Notes: generated by a model not told the origin, from the sequence alone. Positions 52,119 to 60,967 are shown, counted from the stretch's first letter. The stretch: 64,000 nt of DNA from Candidatus Fimivivens faecavium (GCA_018716105.1 DVKH01000017.1:1-64000), one strand, 5' to 3'. Numbers and translations are program-made.

Positions 52119-52152
52119 GGGAGGATTGCCATACGCGGCAGTCCTCCCTTTC
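52119..52152 (+). terminator. Terminator after the small element protein
   Basis: GGGAGGATTGCC pairs with GGCAGTCCTCCC (one mismatch) and is followed by TTTC. It closes the plus-strand unit at the right edge of the island. Confidence 0.75.
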
Positions 52153-52192
52153 TTGTATTTACCAATCTTCAATTTCCTCAATATAAACAATA

Positions 52193-52230
52193 AATCCGAA
52201 CCCGTTTCCGATTGGATAAAGGTTCGGATT
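52193..52230 (-). terminator. Terminator of ssrA
   Basis: AATCCGAACC pairs with GGTTCGGATT just past the tmRNA 3' end on the minus strand, followed by T-rich sequence. Confidence 0.75.
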
Positions 52231-52239
52231 ATATTGATT

Positions 52240-52585
52240 TGGTGGAGACGAGGGGAGTCGAACCCCTGTCCGAGAACCCATTCACACAGACTTCTCCGGG
52301 CGCAGTTTGTCATTTTAAGATTCCCCCGGACGGACGCCGGCAAACAGGCTTCCGTCTTCGGTATCCTCTAATACGGGATCAGTGCGAGGAAATTCCTGAT
52401 CTCGTTAACCACTCATCGACGCCTTAACCGCAGCCGTGGTGCTCCGCGGTAAGACGGCGGCCTAATTAGGCCGCGTACGCGTAATTATCGTTCGCGTTTA
52501 ATTTGTTAGGTTCGGGTATTTAAGCGGTCCCGCCCGCTGCCCGCTATCTGCGCTTCAAGACCCCCGTCGAAACCAGTACGTCCCC
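52240..52585 (-). ncRNA. ssrA: tmRNA
   Basis: Rescues stalled ribosomes with SmpB. The 5' end GGGGACGTACTGGTTTCGAC and the 3' tRNA-like end with T-arm GGGGTTCGACTCCCC and encoded CCA form the tRNA-Ala-like domain. The open frame encodes a tag ending NKLNANDNYAYAA before TAA. The gene is on the minus strand, 13 bp after smpB. Its 3' end (plus-strand TTGGTGGAGAC) is also the right boundary of the island at 40902-52240. Confidence 0.97.
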
Positions 52586-52598
52586 GCGTTTCGCTCCG

Positions 52599-53066
52599 TT
52601 ATCGGGAGCGCTCTTTCATCGCGCGGTCGATATCCCGCTTCGCGTCGCGTTTTGCTGCGTCTTCGCGTTTGTCGTAGAGCTTTTTGCCCTTGCAGACCCC
52701 GACCTGAACCTTGACCAGCGATCCCTTGAAATAAAGGGATAGCGGGATGAGCGTCAGGCCCTGCTGCTGTTTGATCAGTCCGTATAAACGGTTGATTTCT
52801 TTTCGGTGTACGAGGAGCTTTCGCTCCCGCATCGGATCGCGGTTGAAAATATTCCCCTGCTCATACGGGCCGATGTGCACCTGCTTTAAAACCAACTCGC
52901 CCGAACTGACGTCGCACCATCCGTCCCGAAGGTTCACCGACCCCTTTCGAAGGCTCTTGACCTCAGTCCCGAATAGTTCGATCCCCGCCTCAAAGGCTTC
53001 CTCAACAAAATATTCATGTCTCGCCCGGCGGTTGACCGCGATGGTCTTTGTGCTCTCCTTTCCCAA
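52599..53066 (-). CDS. smpB: SsrA-binding protein SmpB
   Basis: A 155-aa RNA-binding protein that delivers tmRNA to stalled ribosomes. Landmarks are [32 protein letters not shown] and the C-terminal basic tail [19 protein letters not shown]. It lies directly upstream of ssrA on the same strand with 13 bp between, a common arrangement. Its promoter is at 53106-53135. Confidence 0.97.
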   Translation of the reverse strand: MGKESTKTIAVNRRARHEYFVEEAFEAGIELFGTEVKSLRKGSVNLRDGWCDVSSGELVLKQVHIGPYEQGNIFNRDPMRERKLLVHRKEINRLYGLIKQQQGLTLIPLSLYFKGSLVKVQVGVCKGKKLYDKREDAAKRDAKRDIDRAMKERSR

Positions 53067-53105
53067 CGAGACACCTCCTTTTGCCGATCGCCTTTTTGGT
53101 ATTAT

Positions 53106-53135
53106 AGTATATCATAGTTTCTTTAAAATAGTCAA
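53106..53135 (-). promoter_or_regulatory. Promoter of smpB-ssrA
   Basis: TTGACT at 53130-53135 and TATACT at 53106-53111 with 18-bp spacing, about 40 bp before the smpB start. The remaining ~250 bp to 53390 hold no supported gene. Confidence 0.7.
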
Positions 53136-53390
53136 TGGAATCCACTGTTTTACAATTGCAGGAGCCGTTTTTCCAGAACGCCGGAAAGCCGTTGGTCAAA
53201 AATCCAATCCGTCTGGCATTGGTTTCCATCTCCGCTTTGGCATAGGACATGGCCTGCATCCCGCGTCCCGAACGCCGGCCAGGGGCCGCAGTTCCAGGCA
53301 GCGCTTTTTGATTTATTCCTTGATTCCTTGTGCATATTTCATTTCTCTTCAGGCTGTCCAGGCAAAATCCCATATCCCCCCTCTTACTTA

Positions 53391-53417
53391 AAAAACAGCC
53401 GCTTTTGCGGCTGTTTT
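53391..53417 (-). terminator. Terminator of hsp20
   Basis: AAAAACAGCCGC pairs with GCGGCTGTTTTT around a three-base loop, immediately after the hsp20 stop. Confidence 0.9.
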
Positions 53418-53420
53418 TTA

Positions 53421-53843
53421 TTAGCGGATTTCAATCCGCTGGGACGGCGGAACCGCCGGGGTCCGCTTGGGCAGGTCAATGACCAGCACGCCGTTCTTAT
53501 ATTCGGCCGAAATTTTTTCGGTATCCACCCCTTCAATCGAAAAGCTTCTCGCGAACGAGCCATATTTCCGCTCCCGGCGGATATACTGCTTTTTATCGTC
53601 CGAAGCTTCTTCTCTGTGCTCCGCCGAAATGGTGAGGTATCCGTTTTCAACCGAGAGGCGAATATCCTCCTTCTCAAAACCCGGGAGTTCGGCTTCCATC
53701 ACATACCGGTCGCCCTTGTCCTGAATATCGGTTTTAAACCCGCCGAAGGTGCGGTCCATCTCCCGGAAAAAGTTCTTTTCAAACTGGTCAAACGAGCGAA
53801 GAAGCCCTCTTTCCGAATCAAAAGGCATCAGATCAAACATCAA
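53421..53843 (-). CDS. Hsp20/alpha-crystallin small heat-shock protein
   Basis: A 140-aa holdase chaperone. The alpha-crystallin domain spans ~40-130 with the conserved AELPGFEKEDIRLSVENGYLT and the A-x-x-x-N-G-V-L segment (AEYKNGVLVIDLP). The C-terminal IEI motif is present. A CIRCE element lies upstream at 54003-54029, so HrcA repression and heat induction are expected. Confidence 0.93.
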   Translation of the reverse strand: MMFDLMPFDSERGLLRSFDQFEKNFFREMDRTFGGFKTDIQDKGDRYVMEAELPGFEKEDIRLSVENGYLTISAEHREEASDDKKQYIRRERKYGSFARSFSIEGVDTEKISAEYKNGVLVIDLPKRTPAVPPSQRIEIR

Positions 53844-54002
53844 GAAAACCTCCTTAAAATCAACATTACTTTATCAAGGCCAACGAAACTTATATAACCG
53901 TTTCCATCGGAACCATCTCTTTCTGTCTTCTTATGTTGACGATTTTATTATAGAAGGCTTCTGTGATTTTTTTGCGGACAAAAGATGACATTTTTATTAA
54001 TT

Positions 54003-54029
54003 TTAGCACTCTATACATAAGAGTGCTAA
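54003..54029. promoter_or_regulatory. CIRCE element (HrcA operator)
   Basis: TTAGCACTC-N9-GAGTGCTAA, an exact CIRCE. It is upstream of hsp20 on the minus strand; a TATAAT at 53947-53952 lies between it and the gene. CIRCE is usually found on groESL and dnaK operons. Confidence 0.93.
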
Positions 54030-54049
54030 TCCCAATTTGAAATAAAAAA

Positions 54050-54071
54050 GGCGGGGCGGCATGCCCCGTCT
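54050..54071 (-). terminator. Terminator of the dnaX-ybaB-recR operon
   Basis: GACGGGGC pairs with GCCCCGCC (one wobble/mismatch) after the recR stop, followed by a T-run on the minus strand. Confidence 0.75.
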
Positions 54072-54078
54072 TTCTTCA

Positions 54079-54675
54079 TCACATTTCGTTTCGTCCTTCC
54101 AGCGCCCTCGTCAGCGTCACATCGTCCGCATATTCAAGGTTTCCGCCGACAGGGATGCCGTATGCGAGCCTCGACACGCGGATGCCCATGGGCTTTATGA
54201 GCCGCGATAAGTACATGGCGGTCGCCTCCCCTTCAACAGTTGGGTTAGTCGCCATGACGACCTCTTCCACCTCCGGCCCGAGCCGGGCAAGAAGCTCCTT
54301 GACGGTCAGCTCCTCCGGCCCGACCCCGTCCATCGGGGAGATGAGGCCGTGCAGGACGTGATAAAGGCCCTTAAATTCCCTCGTCCGCTCAAACGCGATC
54401 ACATCGCGCGGGTCGCTCACCACACAGATGATGCTTTTGTCGCGCCCCGGCGCCTGGCAGACCGGGCACAGCTGAGCGTCGGTCAGGTTCTGGCAGACGG
54501 CGCACCGCTTGATGTTCCGGCTCGCATCCAGAATCGCGTCCGCGAATTCCTTAGCGCGCTCAGGCGGCTGATTTAAAAGGTAAAACGCCATCCGCTGCGC
54601 GCTTTTCCGCCCCACGCCCGGAATCCGCTCGAACTGCTCAATCAGCCTGGTCAGAGGCAGGACATTGTACCCCAT
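54079..54675 (-). CDS. recR: Recombination protein RecR
   Basis: A 198-aa protein that, with RecO and RecF, loads RecA at gaps. Features are the helix-hairpin-helix region (FERIPGVGRKSAQRMAF), zinc finger CAVCQNLTDAQLCPVC, and Toprim domain (ICVVSDPRDVIAFERT, ATNPTVEGEATAMYL). It follows ybaB by 3 nt in the dnaX-ybaB-recR operon. Confidence 0.97.
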   Translation of the reverse strand: MGYNVLPLTRLIEQFERIPGVGRKSAQRMAFYLLNQPPERAKEFADAILDASRNIKRCAVCQNLTDAQLCPVCQAPGRDKSIICVVSDPRDVIAFERTREFKGLYHVLHGLISPMDGVGPEELTVKELLARLGPEVEEVVMATNPTVEGEATAMYLSRLIKPMGIRVSRLAYGIPVGGNLEYADDVTLTRALEGRNEM

Positions 54676-54678
54676 CGC

Positions 54679-55026
54679 TTAGAAAAAACCGGGGACGTTG
54701 AGGTTTCCGGTAATCTTCGAGATCTCCGCGTTGGCGGTTTCCTCCACCTGGCGGATCGCCTCGTTGACCGCCGCCCGGATGGTGTCCTCGAGTACCTCGA
54801 CGTCTTCAGGATCCACGATCTCGGGCTTGATGTGAAGCTCCAACAATTCTTTTTTGCCGTTGACCGCTACTTCAACCATGCCTCCGCCGGAGGTGACGCG
54901 GAATTCGCGCGCTTCCAGCTCGGCCTGTTTCGCCTCAACCAGCTCCTGCATCTTCTGCGCCTGCTTGATCATAGAGTTCATATTGGCGGGGCCTCCGCCG
55001 AAGCCCTGTGGCAGCCTTGCCTTCAT
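54679..55026 (-). CDS. YbaB/EbfC family nucleoid-associated protein
   Basis: A 115-aa dimeric DNA-binding protein of the YbaB/EbfC family. The sequence has the MNSMIKQAQKMQELVEAKQAELEAREF helix and VEVAVNGKKELLELHIKPEIV strands, with a Gly/Pro-rich N-terminus. It sits between dnaX and recR as in most bacteria. Role in DNA maintenance is inferred from the operon. Confidence 0.94.
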   Translation of the reverse strand: MKARLPQGFGGGPANMNSMIKQAQKMQELVEAKQAELEAREFRVTSGGGMVEVAVNGKKELLELHIKPEIVDPEDVEVLEDTIRAAVNEAIRQVEETANAEISKITGNLNVPGFF

Positions 55027-55042
55027 GTTTTGCTCTCTCCAA

Positions 55043-56674
55043 TCAGATTATTTTAATATTTTCATGCTCGGGGAGGGAATTGATCAGATCCTCGAGCGGG
55101 TCTTTCTTTTTTTCTTCCTTCGGCCGCCGGTAGGGTCCGAGGCCGCAGCTTCTCCCGGTCGCCATACTGATCGCCTGTTTGATCACCGTTTTGGTGTACT
55201 CATTGCTCTTGAGCATGTCGAGCAGGATTGGATTCTGCACATCGATCAGGATTCTTCTCCCATCGTCAAACGCCTTCGAACCCGCCAGCATTCCCGACAC
55301 CGAGGGGTTGAGCTCCGACAGCGCGTCCAATACTTCCGGCCAGGCCGCGAACGGGACAGCCTCCGCCGCCTTCCCGCGGGAAGCTCTTTCCGCGGGCGGC
55401 TTTTCCAGGCCGTGCAGCGAATCCGTCCCGGCGGGCGGTTGGGGGATGCCGTCCGGTTCCTTCAGCCGCGCGGACGCCGGCGCCGGTTTCAGCCGGCCCT
55501 CCGCCGCGCCGTCCGCCAAGGCCGCTTCCAGCCGCTCAACCCGTTCGAGCAGCGCCGCCAATCCCGCGGCCCCAGCTCCGGCTCCGCCGTCCCGCATGGG
55601 GGAACAGAGGCGGATCAGCGAAAGCTCCAGTTCCGCGCGCTTGACAGTAGAACGGCTCATCTTCGCGAGCGCCTCCTGGAACGCCGAAAGGCCGTTCATG
55701 ATCTCCGCGAGCGAGAGTTTCCCTGCCTGCTCCCGGAGCCGGCCGATTTCACTGGGAAGGCAGCTGATCAGGTCGGACGGATCAGGGATGGTCTTGGCCA
55801 GCATCAGATTTCGGAAATGGCCGGCCAGCTGCTCGCAGAGCCGCTGCGGCTCCATCGATTTCTGGAACAGTTCAGAAGCCTTCTCCAACAGTTTTCCCGG
55901 ATCCTTCTCAATCATCAGCTCCGCGAGGTCAAATAAATGCTCCGATCCGGCAAGGCCCGCAGCCTGAGCGACCGTCTCCGCCGAAACCGCGCCGGAGCGG
56001 GAAACGCAGACGTCCAGAAGGCTCAGCGCGTCTCTCATTCCGCCGTCCGACAGCCGCGCGATCAGGATCGCCGCATCCCGGTCAAGTTCAACCCCCTCCG
56101 CACGGCAGACCGTTTCCAGCCGGCCGGCGATGACGTCCGATTCAATCCTGCGGAAATCGAACCGCTGGCAGCGGGAGATGATGGTCGGAAGCACCTTTTG
56201 AATCTCCGTCGTCGCCAGGATAAAAATGATATGCTCCGGCGGCTCCTCAAGGATTTTCAAAAGCGCGTTGAACGCACTGGTCGAAAGCATGTGAACTTCG
56301 TCGATGATATAAACGCGGTATTTTGCCACCGCCGGGGTAAACGCCGCTTCATCCCGCAGATCCCGGATGCTGTCCACGCCGTTGTTCGAGGCCGCGTCGA
56401 TCTCCTCGACGTCAAGAATCGCCCCGCTGTCGATGCCGCGGCAGATCTCGCATTCCCCGCAGGGGTTCCCATCCTTTGGATTGAGGCAGTTGACCGCTTT
56501 CGCAACAATCTTTGCGCAGCTTGTCTTTCCAGTTCCCCGCGAGCCGACAAACAGATAAGCGTGAGCCGGCTTTCCGGCCGCCATCTCATTTTTCAGCACC
56601 GTCGTAATATGCTCCTGCCCCACCACATTGTCAAAATCCTTCGGCCGGTATTTTCGATAAAGCGCCTGCGCCAT
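55043..56674 (-). CDS. dnaX: DNA polymerase III subunit gamma/tau
   Basis: A 543-aa clamp-loader ATPase. The AAA+ domain has FVGSRGTGKTSCAK (Walker A), a Cys-rich zinc module ending CGECEIC, and IIDEVHMLS (Walker B). Domain III follows, then a low-complexity tau-like region. The C-terminal part is shorter than in E. coli, as usual in Firmicutes. The SRP RNA gene lies just upstream, a common Firmicutes order. Confidence 0.96.
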   Translation of the reverse strand: MAQALYRKYRPKDFDNVVGQEHITTVLKNEMAAGKPAHAYLFVGSRGTGKTSCAKIVAKAVNCLNPKDGNPCGECEICRGIDSGAILDVEEIDAASNNGVDSIRDLRDEAAFTPAVAKYRVYIIDEVHMLSTSAFNALLKILEEPPEHIIFILATTEIQKVLPTIISRCQRFDFRRIESDVIAGRLETVCRAEGVELDRDAAILIARLSDGGMRDALSLLDVCVSRSGAVSAETVAQAAGLAGSEHLFDLAELMIEKDPGKLLEKASELFQKSMEPQRLCEQLAGHFRNLMLAKTIPDPSDLISCLPSEIGRLREQAGKLSLAEIMNGLSAFQEALAKMSRSTVKRAELELSLIRLCSPMRDGGAGAGAAGLAALLERVERLEAALADGAAEGRLKPAPASARLKEPDGIPQPPAGTDSLHGLEKPPAERASRGKAAEAVPFAAWPEVLDALSELNPSVSGMLAGSKAFDDGRRILIDVQNPILLDMLKSNEYTKTVIKQAISMATGRSCGLGPYRRPKEEKKKDPLEDLINSLPEHENIKII

Positions 56675-56716
56675 TTTGGCCCACCTCCCGCCGTTTTCTT
56701 CATCCCATACAAAAAA

Positions 56717-56877
56717 CAGGCGGGCGCATATGCGCTCTCACGCGGATGCACAGATTACCCGCGGCGCACAAAACGTACCGCTTAATGCTGCTCGGTTCCC
56801 CGCCTGACATGGTTCACGGAGCTTCGTCGCACAGGACCCGTACACCCGCATGACAAAGCATATGCCTGTCCTGCCTG
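56717..56877 (-). ncRNA. ffs: Signal recognition particle RNA (ffs/scr)
   Basis: The minus strand reads an Alu-like 5' half (GGGTGTACGGGTCCTGTGCG) and the S-domain tip ACCATGTCAGG...GGGAACCGAGCAGCA. The ends CAGGC and GCCTG pair, and a T-run follows. The size of about 160 nt is shorter than the ~270-nt B. subtilis RNA; the ends are estimated. Located directly upstream of dnaX. Confidence 0.85.
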
Positions 56878-56894
56878 TTTTTCCGGCCAAAAGC

Positions 56895-57167
56895 CGATTT
56901 TATTATAATAACCAAACGGCGGCCCCAATTGGGTCCGCGCGCCGCGGAAGCGGCGTATAAATCGTCTCAAAAACGATTTGGGTTCCTGGTGTAACAAGCG
57001 CAGGGCGCGGCGTCAGCCGCGCTGGCCCCGCCAAACGCGGGGCAAATTGGGCCAAAGCCCAATTCGCTGCGGTTGTGATACCATATTTGGAATCCGGGAA
57101 TCGGCCTTGCCGATTTGGTTGCGTTTTCCCTGCGGTATATTATAAACGAAAACCTTCAAAAACACAA
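56895..57167 (-). promoter_or_regulatory. Promoters and structured leader of the SRP RNA (shared element, copy 2)
   Basis: A promoter TTGTGT (57162-57167)/TATAAT (57139-57144) with 17-bp spacing starts a ~250-nt hairpin-rich leader. A second TATAAT at 56902-56907 lies just before the SRP RNA. Blocks shared with copy 1 (25289-25494): CCGCAGGGAAAAC after the first promoter, the AAATCGT/ACGATTTA hairpin, CGCGGCGCGC, and a GCCGTT stretch at the gene-proximal end. No reading frame is credible. Confidence 0.65.
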
Positions 57168-57274
57168 GAACGAATCTCGCGGAAAATTCCGCCCCGCTTT
57201 TCCCCCCGGAGTCCCGCCAGCTCCCCGCCGCGGGACTCCGCCGCCTTTGATATTGGTTTTCCGGGCGGGCCGGA

Positions 57275-59278
57275 TCAGCGGGATCCCGCGGCGGAAATCT
57301 CGCCTTCTCCCGCCGCCTGCGACTGAGCCGCGGAGACCGTCCCGGATTGAGGGGCTTGCGGCTCCTCTTCAAAAAGTTCAGAAGCGCCGCTTCCCGGCTC
57401 CTGCTCCGGCGCGGATGACGGCGGCTCCGCTTGTTCTCCCGCCTCATCTTCCGGCTCTGTTTCCGGCGCGTTCGCCGGCTCATCCTCCCGCTGAGTCCCG
57501 TCTTCGCCCTCCGGTTCTTCTATAGGCCCAGAGGAATCTTCGCCTTCCTGCGCTTCTTCCCCGTCAGGGATCCGCACTGCGTCGGGCCGGGACGGCCGCG
57601 CTTCCGGAATGCTCACCGCGTCGGGGAATGGGATCGGCTCGGCGGGTTCCGCATCAACATCGATTTCCGGTTCAAGCCAGCCGTTTAGCCGGGCGATTCC
57701 ATCCGCAATCTGCTTAAAGACCGGGCAGGCGGTGTCGGAGCCGGAATCGCCGCCCTCCACCAATACGACGATCGTATAAAGCGGGTTTTCCGCCGGGTAG
57801 AACCCCGCGAACCACGCATGCACCACCTCGGCGCCGTCGACATACTGTCCCGTCTGGGCCGAGGCGGTCTTCCCGCCCGCGCCGCCGGTCTCGGGCTTCG
57901 CCTTCTTGCCGCTCCCCTCCTCGACAACCGAGACCATCAGAGAACGGACCGTCGTCGAGGCCGCGCGGGTGAACACCGCGTTCTGCGCATAGACCGGCGT
58001 GTGTGACGAGATGGTCTCTCCGTCGTCGGTATAGCCCTCCACCAACCGGGGGACAACGGCGTTTCCGCCGTTGGCGATCGCGCTGATCAGCGTCGCCATC
58101 TGGATCGGGGTCGCCAAAAGCTGCCCCTGCCCGAATCCGAGGTTTGCGACCGCGGCGGGCGAGGATAGCTCGTCATAGGTCGGGAGATTTCCGCTCTGGG
58201 TGCGGTAGCCGGGCGCAAACTCCGCCGGACGCCCAAAGCCGAGTTCCTGCGCTTTGTATGCGAGCGTCGGCCCCCCGATCTGAAGCGCGAGGGTGATAAA
58301 ATAGGGGTTGCAGGATTTTTCGAGCGCGCCGGTCATATCGAGCACCCCGTGCCCGTTGAGATTGTGGCAGTGGAACACCTGATCCCCGACCTCGACCAAT
58401 CCCTGGCAGTCGTATTTGCGGTTGACCGGATATCCCTGCTCAAGCGCGGTCGCGGCCACCAAAAGCTTAAAGGTAGAGCCCACGCTGTAGGCGTAGAACG
58501 GCCGGTTGATAAACGGCGAGTTTTTGTCGTTGAGCGCGTCGGCCATGTCGTTTGGATTATAGGCCGGGCGGCTGACCGACGCCTTGATGTCGCCGGTAAA
58601 CGCATCCATCACCACAACGGCGCCGCGTTCAATCGACTTTGCCGCCTCCTCTGCGACCGCCTGGATCCCCGCGTCGAGGGTCAGCACCACGCCCGCGCCG
58701 GAGGAATACCCGGTGTCCACCACTTCCGGCGCGGTTCCGGCGAGCGCGCGGTTTGCGGCGTCGGTGGCGTACCGAACCTTCAGCGAGCCGCCCGTCGCGC
58801 CCAGGTATTCGTCGAGCGCCTTTTCAATCCCGGAACCGCCCTGTCCCGTCGCCGGGTCGATCTGCCCGATGATGTGCACCGCGAGCTGGTCATCGTCATA
58901 ACGCTCGTGGGTTTCGAACACCTCGACCCCTTTCGCGTAGATATCTTCGCGGTTCACCTCGCAGACAAACGGCGTGAGTTCTTCCAGCCGCTTTAAAAGC
59001 GCCGCGCGGCCGGAAACCGGCGTCGCCTCCATCAGCGCGTCCGCAGCCTGCGGGCAGGGCATCACCGCCGCCAGATATTTTTTGTCGCGGTTGGTGAGGC
59101 GTTCCATGTTGCAGTCATAGATAATCCCTCTCGTCGTCCCCACGTTCAGGACATAGTTCGACTGCTGCGCGGCAGCCTTTGACAGCCCCGTCCCGCTCGT
59201 CAGGAACGAAAGCCGGATCACCAGCATCCCGAACAGAAAAATCATGCAGCCAAAGGCTACAAGCGTGCGTTTCATCAT
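57275..59278 (-). CDS. Penicillin-binding protein 2-type transpeptidase
   Basis: A 667-aa class B PBP. It has an N-terminal membrane anchor (FGCMIFLFGMLVIRLSFL), a dimerisation domain with RGIIYDC and QIDPATGQGG, and a transpeptidase domain with SVGSTFKLL (catalytic Ser), SCNPYF (SxN) and GGKTASAQTG where KTGT is usual. A ~150-residue acidic, Pro/Glu-rich tail (from about VDAEPAEPIP) ends the protein. It acts in the outer membrane face on cell-wall cross-linking and may be FtsI/SpoVD- or PbpA-like. The tail is disordered and not conserved in the family. Confidence 0.9.
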   Translation of the reverse strand: MMKRTLVAFGCMIFLFGMLVIRLSFLTSGTGLSKAAAQQSNYVLNVGTTRGIIYDCNMERLTNRDKKYLAAVMPCPQAADALMEATPVSGRAALLKRLEELTPFVCEVNREDIYAKGVEVFETHERYDDDQLAVHIIGQIDPATGQGGSGIEKALDEYLGATGGSLKVRYATDAANRALAGTAPEVVDTGYSSGAGVVLTLDAGIQAVAEEAAKSIERGAVVVMDAFTGDIKASVSRPAYNPNDMADALNDKNSPFINRPFYAYSVGSTFKLLVAATALEQGYPVNRKYDCQGLVEVGDQVFHCHNLNGHGVLDMTGALEKSCNPYFITLALQIGGPTLAYKAQELGFGRPAEFAPGYRTQSGNLPTYDELSSPAAVANLGFGQGQLLATPIQMATLISAIANGGNAVVPRLVEGYTDDGETISSHTPVYAQNAVFTRAASTTVRSLMVSVVEEGSGKKAKPETGGAGGKTASAQTGQYVDGAEVVHAWFAGFYPAENPLYTIVVLVEGGDSGSDTACPVFKQIADGIARLNGWLEPEIDVDAEPAEPIPFPDAVSIPEARPSRPDAVRIPDGEEAQEGEDSSGPIEEPEGEDGTQREDEPANAPETEPEDEAGEQAEPPSSAPEQEPGSGASELFEEEPQAPQSGTVSAAQSQAAGEGEISAAGSR

Positions 59279-59370
59279 TCCCGTCGCCTCCCGGTCTTAT
59301 CCTATCCTTTATTCTTGACGGGCAGCAGGGGAAATACACGGCCGCACGACGACTTGGAACCGGATAGAGC

Positions 59371-59404
59371 AAAATCCGGCCCGGGAAAACCCCGGGCCGG
59401 AAAA
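59371..59404 (-). terminator. Terminator after the reductase gene
   Basis: TCCGGCCCGGG and CCCGGGCCGGA form a stem between the PBP and reductase genes, flanked by A- and T-rich ends. Confidence 0.75.
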
Positions 59405-59413
59405 CGGCTGTCC

Positions 59414-60967
59414 TCAAATCCGATAGCGTGAAATCAGCGCTTCCAGTTCACCCTCCTGCGCCGCGAGACAGTCCCCAAACGCGAGCCCCTTTTTCTGGAG
59501 CACGCCGGCGATTTCACCGATCATTTTCGGGATCTCCGCCGCGGGGATCGTCCCCGCCGGCCGCGCAAGCCGGAAATCCTCCGATCCGGCGCCGCCGCCC
59601 AGAAACAGCTCGTATGCGTCCACAACCTCTTCCCCCATGCGTTTTCGCTTGCCGGAAAAGCCGATGGACGCAAGCTGGTGCCGCGCACAGGAATTCTGGC
59701 ACCCGGAAATGTGAATTTGCGGGAGGAGACGCGCCCCTTCGGCGTTACGAGCCAGCTCGCCGAGAATCGCCGACAACAGCGCCTCGCTCTTTTCAATGCC
59801 GATCTGACAGGTCGGCACGCCGATGCAGCTAACGCTCTGCTCCACCCGCGTCCCGGCGCGGAATCCTTTCGTCAGCGCGAGGAGTTCCCTCGCCTTTTGC
59901 TCGCTGAGGTTCCGCACCGCCATGCTCTCCTCCATCGTCAGGCGCACCTCCGCTTCCTCCAGCGGACGGAGGAATTCGAGCACCGCATTGAGTTCCCCGG
60001 TCCCGAGCTGTCCGCCGCGCGGGTGGATCAGCACCGTATACTTTCCCTTCTGCTTCTGCGGCAGCAGGCACAGGTCGTCGGATTCCGGCGCCTGTTCAAT
60101 CTCATTTTCCTGAGCGCCGGCGGCCAGCTCCGGGAACCGGCACTCGGCCTTGACCGCCGCGAGATGCTCCCGGTAACGGCTGAGGAAGCCCTCCGCCCCC
60201 ATTTTCGCGGGGAGGTACCGCAGGCGCGCCCTCGCCCTGTTCTCGTAGTCGCCCTCTGCGATGAACAGCCGGGTGACCGCCTCGACATGATAGAGCGCTT
60301 CCCGCGGGTCGATCGTCTCCCCCAGCGGGATCCCCGCCGCATAGCCGTTTCCCAGCCCCCCGGCGAGCCAGACCTCAAACCGCGGCGCGCCGTTCTCCTG
60401 CACCGCGAGAAAGCCAAGATCGGTCGCCCGTGCGTTTGCGGTGTCCCGCCGCGAATTCGAGAACGCGACCTTTAATTTCCTCGGCAGCCGATAGGAGGTG
60501 ATCTGAGAAAGAAAATATTCGCCGGCAAGCAGCGCGAACGGCGTCACGTCAAACGCTTCTCCCGGCTCCACGCCCGAGAGCGGCGAAAGCGCGACGTTGC
60601 GCGGATAGTTCCCGCCGCCGCCGCGGGTGTACAGGCCGTGGTCAAGCGCATCCTCCATGATATCGCAGACCGCGTCAATCGGAAGGTGATGGAGCTGGAA
60701 GGTCTGCCGGGTTGTCAGATGGACCTTTTCCAACCCGTAGGTTTGCGCATAGTGATGGATCAGCTCAAGATGTTCCCTGGACACGACGCCGGACGGCATT
60801 CTGAGGCGGATCATAAACAATTCGCCGCCGCGCTGCGCATAAACGCCCATCCCGCCCGACTTCGCCTTAAACTCCGCGGCGGTAACCTCCTTTTTCAGAA
60901 ACCGGTGTCCGAATGCGCGAAACTCTTCTATTTCCGCTTTGAGTTCCTGGTTGAAAGATTGGTTCAT
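59414..60967 (-). CDS. Sulfite/nitrite reductase-like hemoprotein (NirA/Sir family)
   Basis: A 517-aa protein with both ferredoxin-like halves and the siroheme/4Fe-4S motif CIGVPTC...CQNSC (C-x5-C, then C-x3-C). N-terminal LTTRQTFQLHHLP and GGGGNYPRNV are conserved. It reduces sulfite or nitrite by six electrons using ferredoxin-type donors. Substrate cannot be decided from sequence. The ATG at 60967 (MNQSF) was chosen; AAGGAG is 12-13 nt upstream. The frame is open to 61003. Confidence 0.88.
   Translation of the reverse strand: MNQSFNQELKAEIEEFRAFGHRFLKKEVTAAEFKAKSGGMGVYAQRGGELFMIRLRMPSGVVSREHLELIHHYAQTYGLEKVHLTTRQTFQLHHLPIDAVCDIMEDALDHGLYTRGGGGNYPRNVALSPLSGVEPGEAFDVTPFALLAGEYFLSQITSYRLPRKLKVAFSNSRRDTANARATDLGFLAVQENGAPRFEVWLAGGLGNGYAAGIPLGETIDPREALYHVEAVTRLFIAEGDYENRARARLRYLPAKMGAEGFLSRYREHLAAVKAECRFPELAAGAQENEIEQAPESDDLCLLPQKQKGKYTVLIHPRGGQLGTGELNAVLEFLRPLEEAEVRLTMEESMAVRNLSEQKARELLALTKGFRAGTRVEQSVSCIGVPTCQIGIEKSEALLSAILGELARNAEGARLLPQIHISGCQNSCARHQLASIGFSGKRKRMGEEVVDAYELFLGGGAGSEDFRLARPAGTIPAAEIPKMIGEIAGVLQKKGLAFGDCLAAQEGELEALISRYRI

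Noticed and set aside
53014..53373. A 119-codon minus-strand frame between smpB and hsp20
   Set aside because: It overlaps the smpB promoter and start and has no conserved features.
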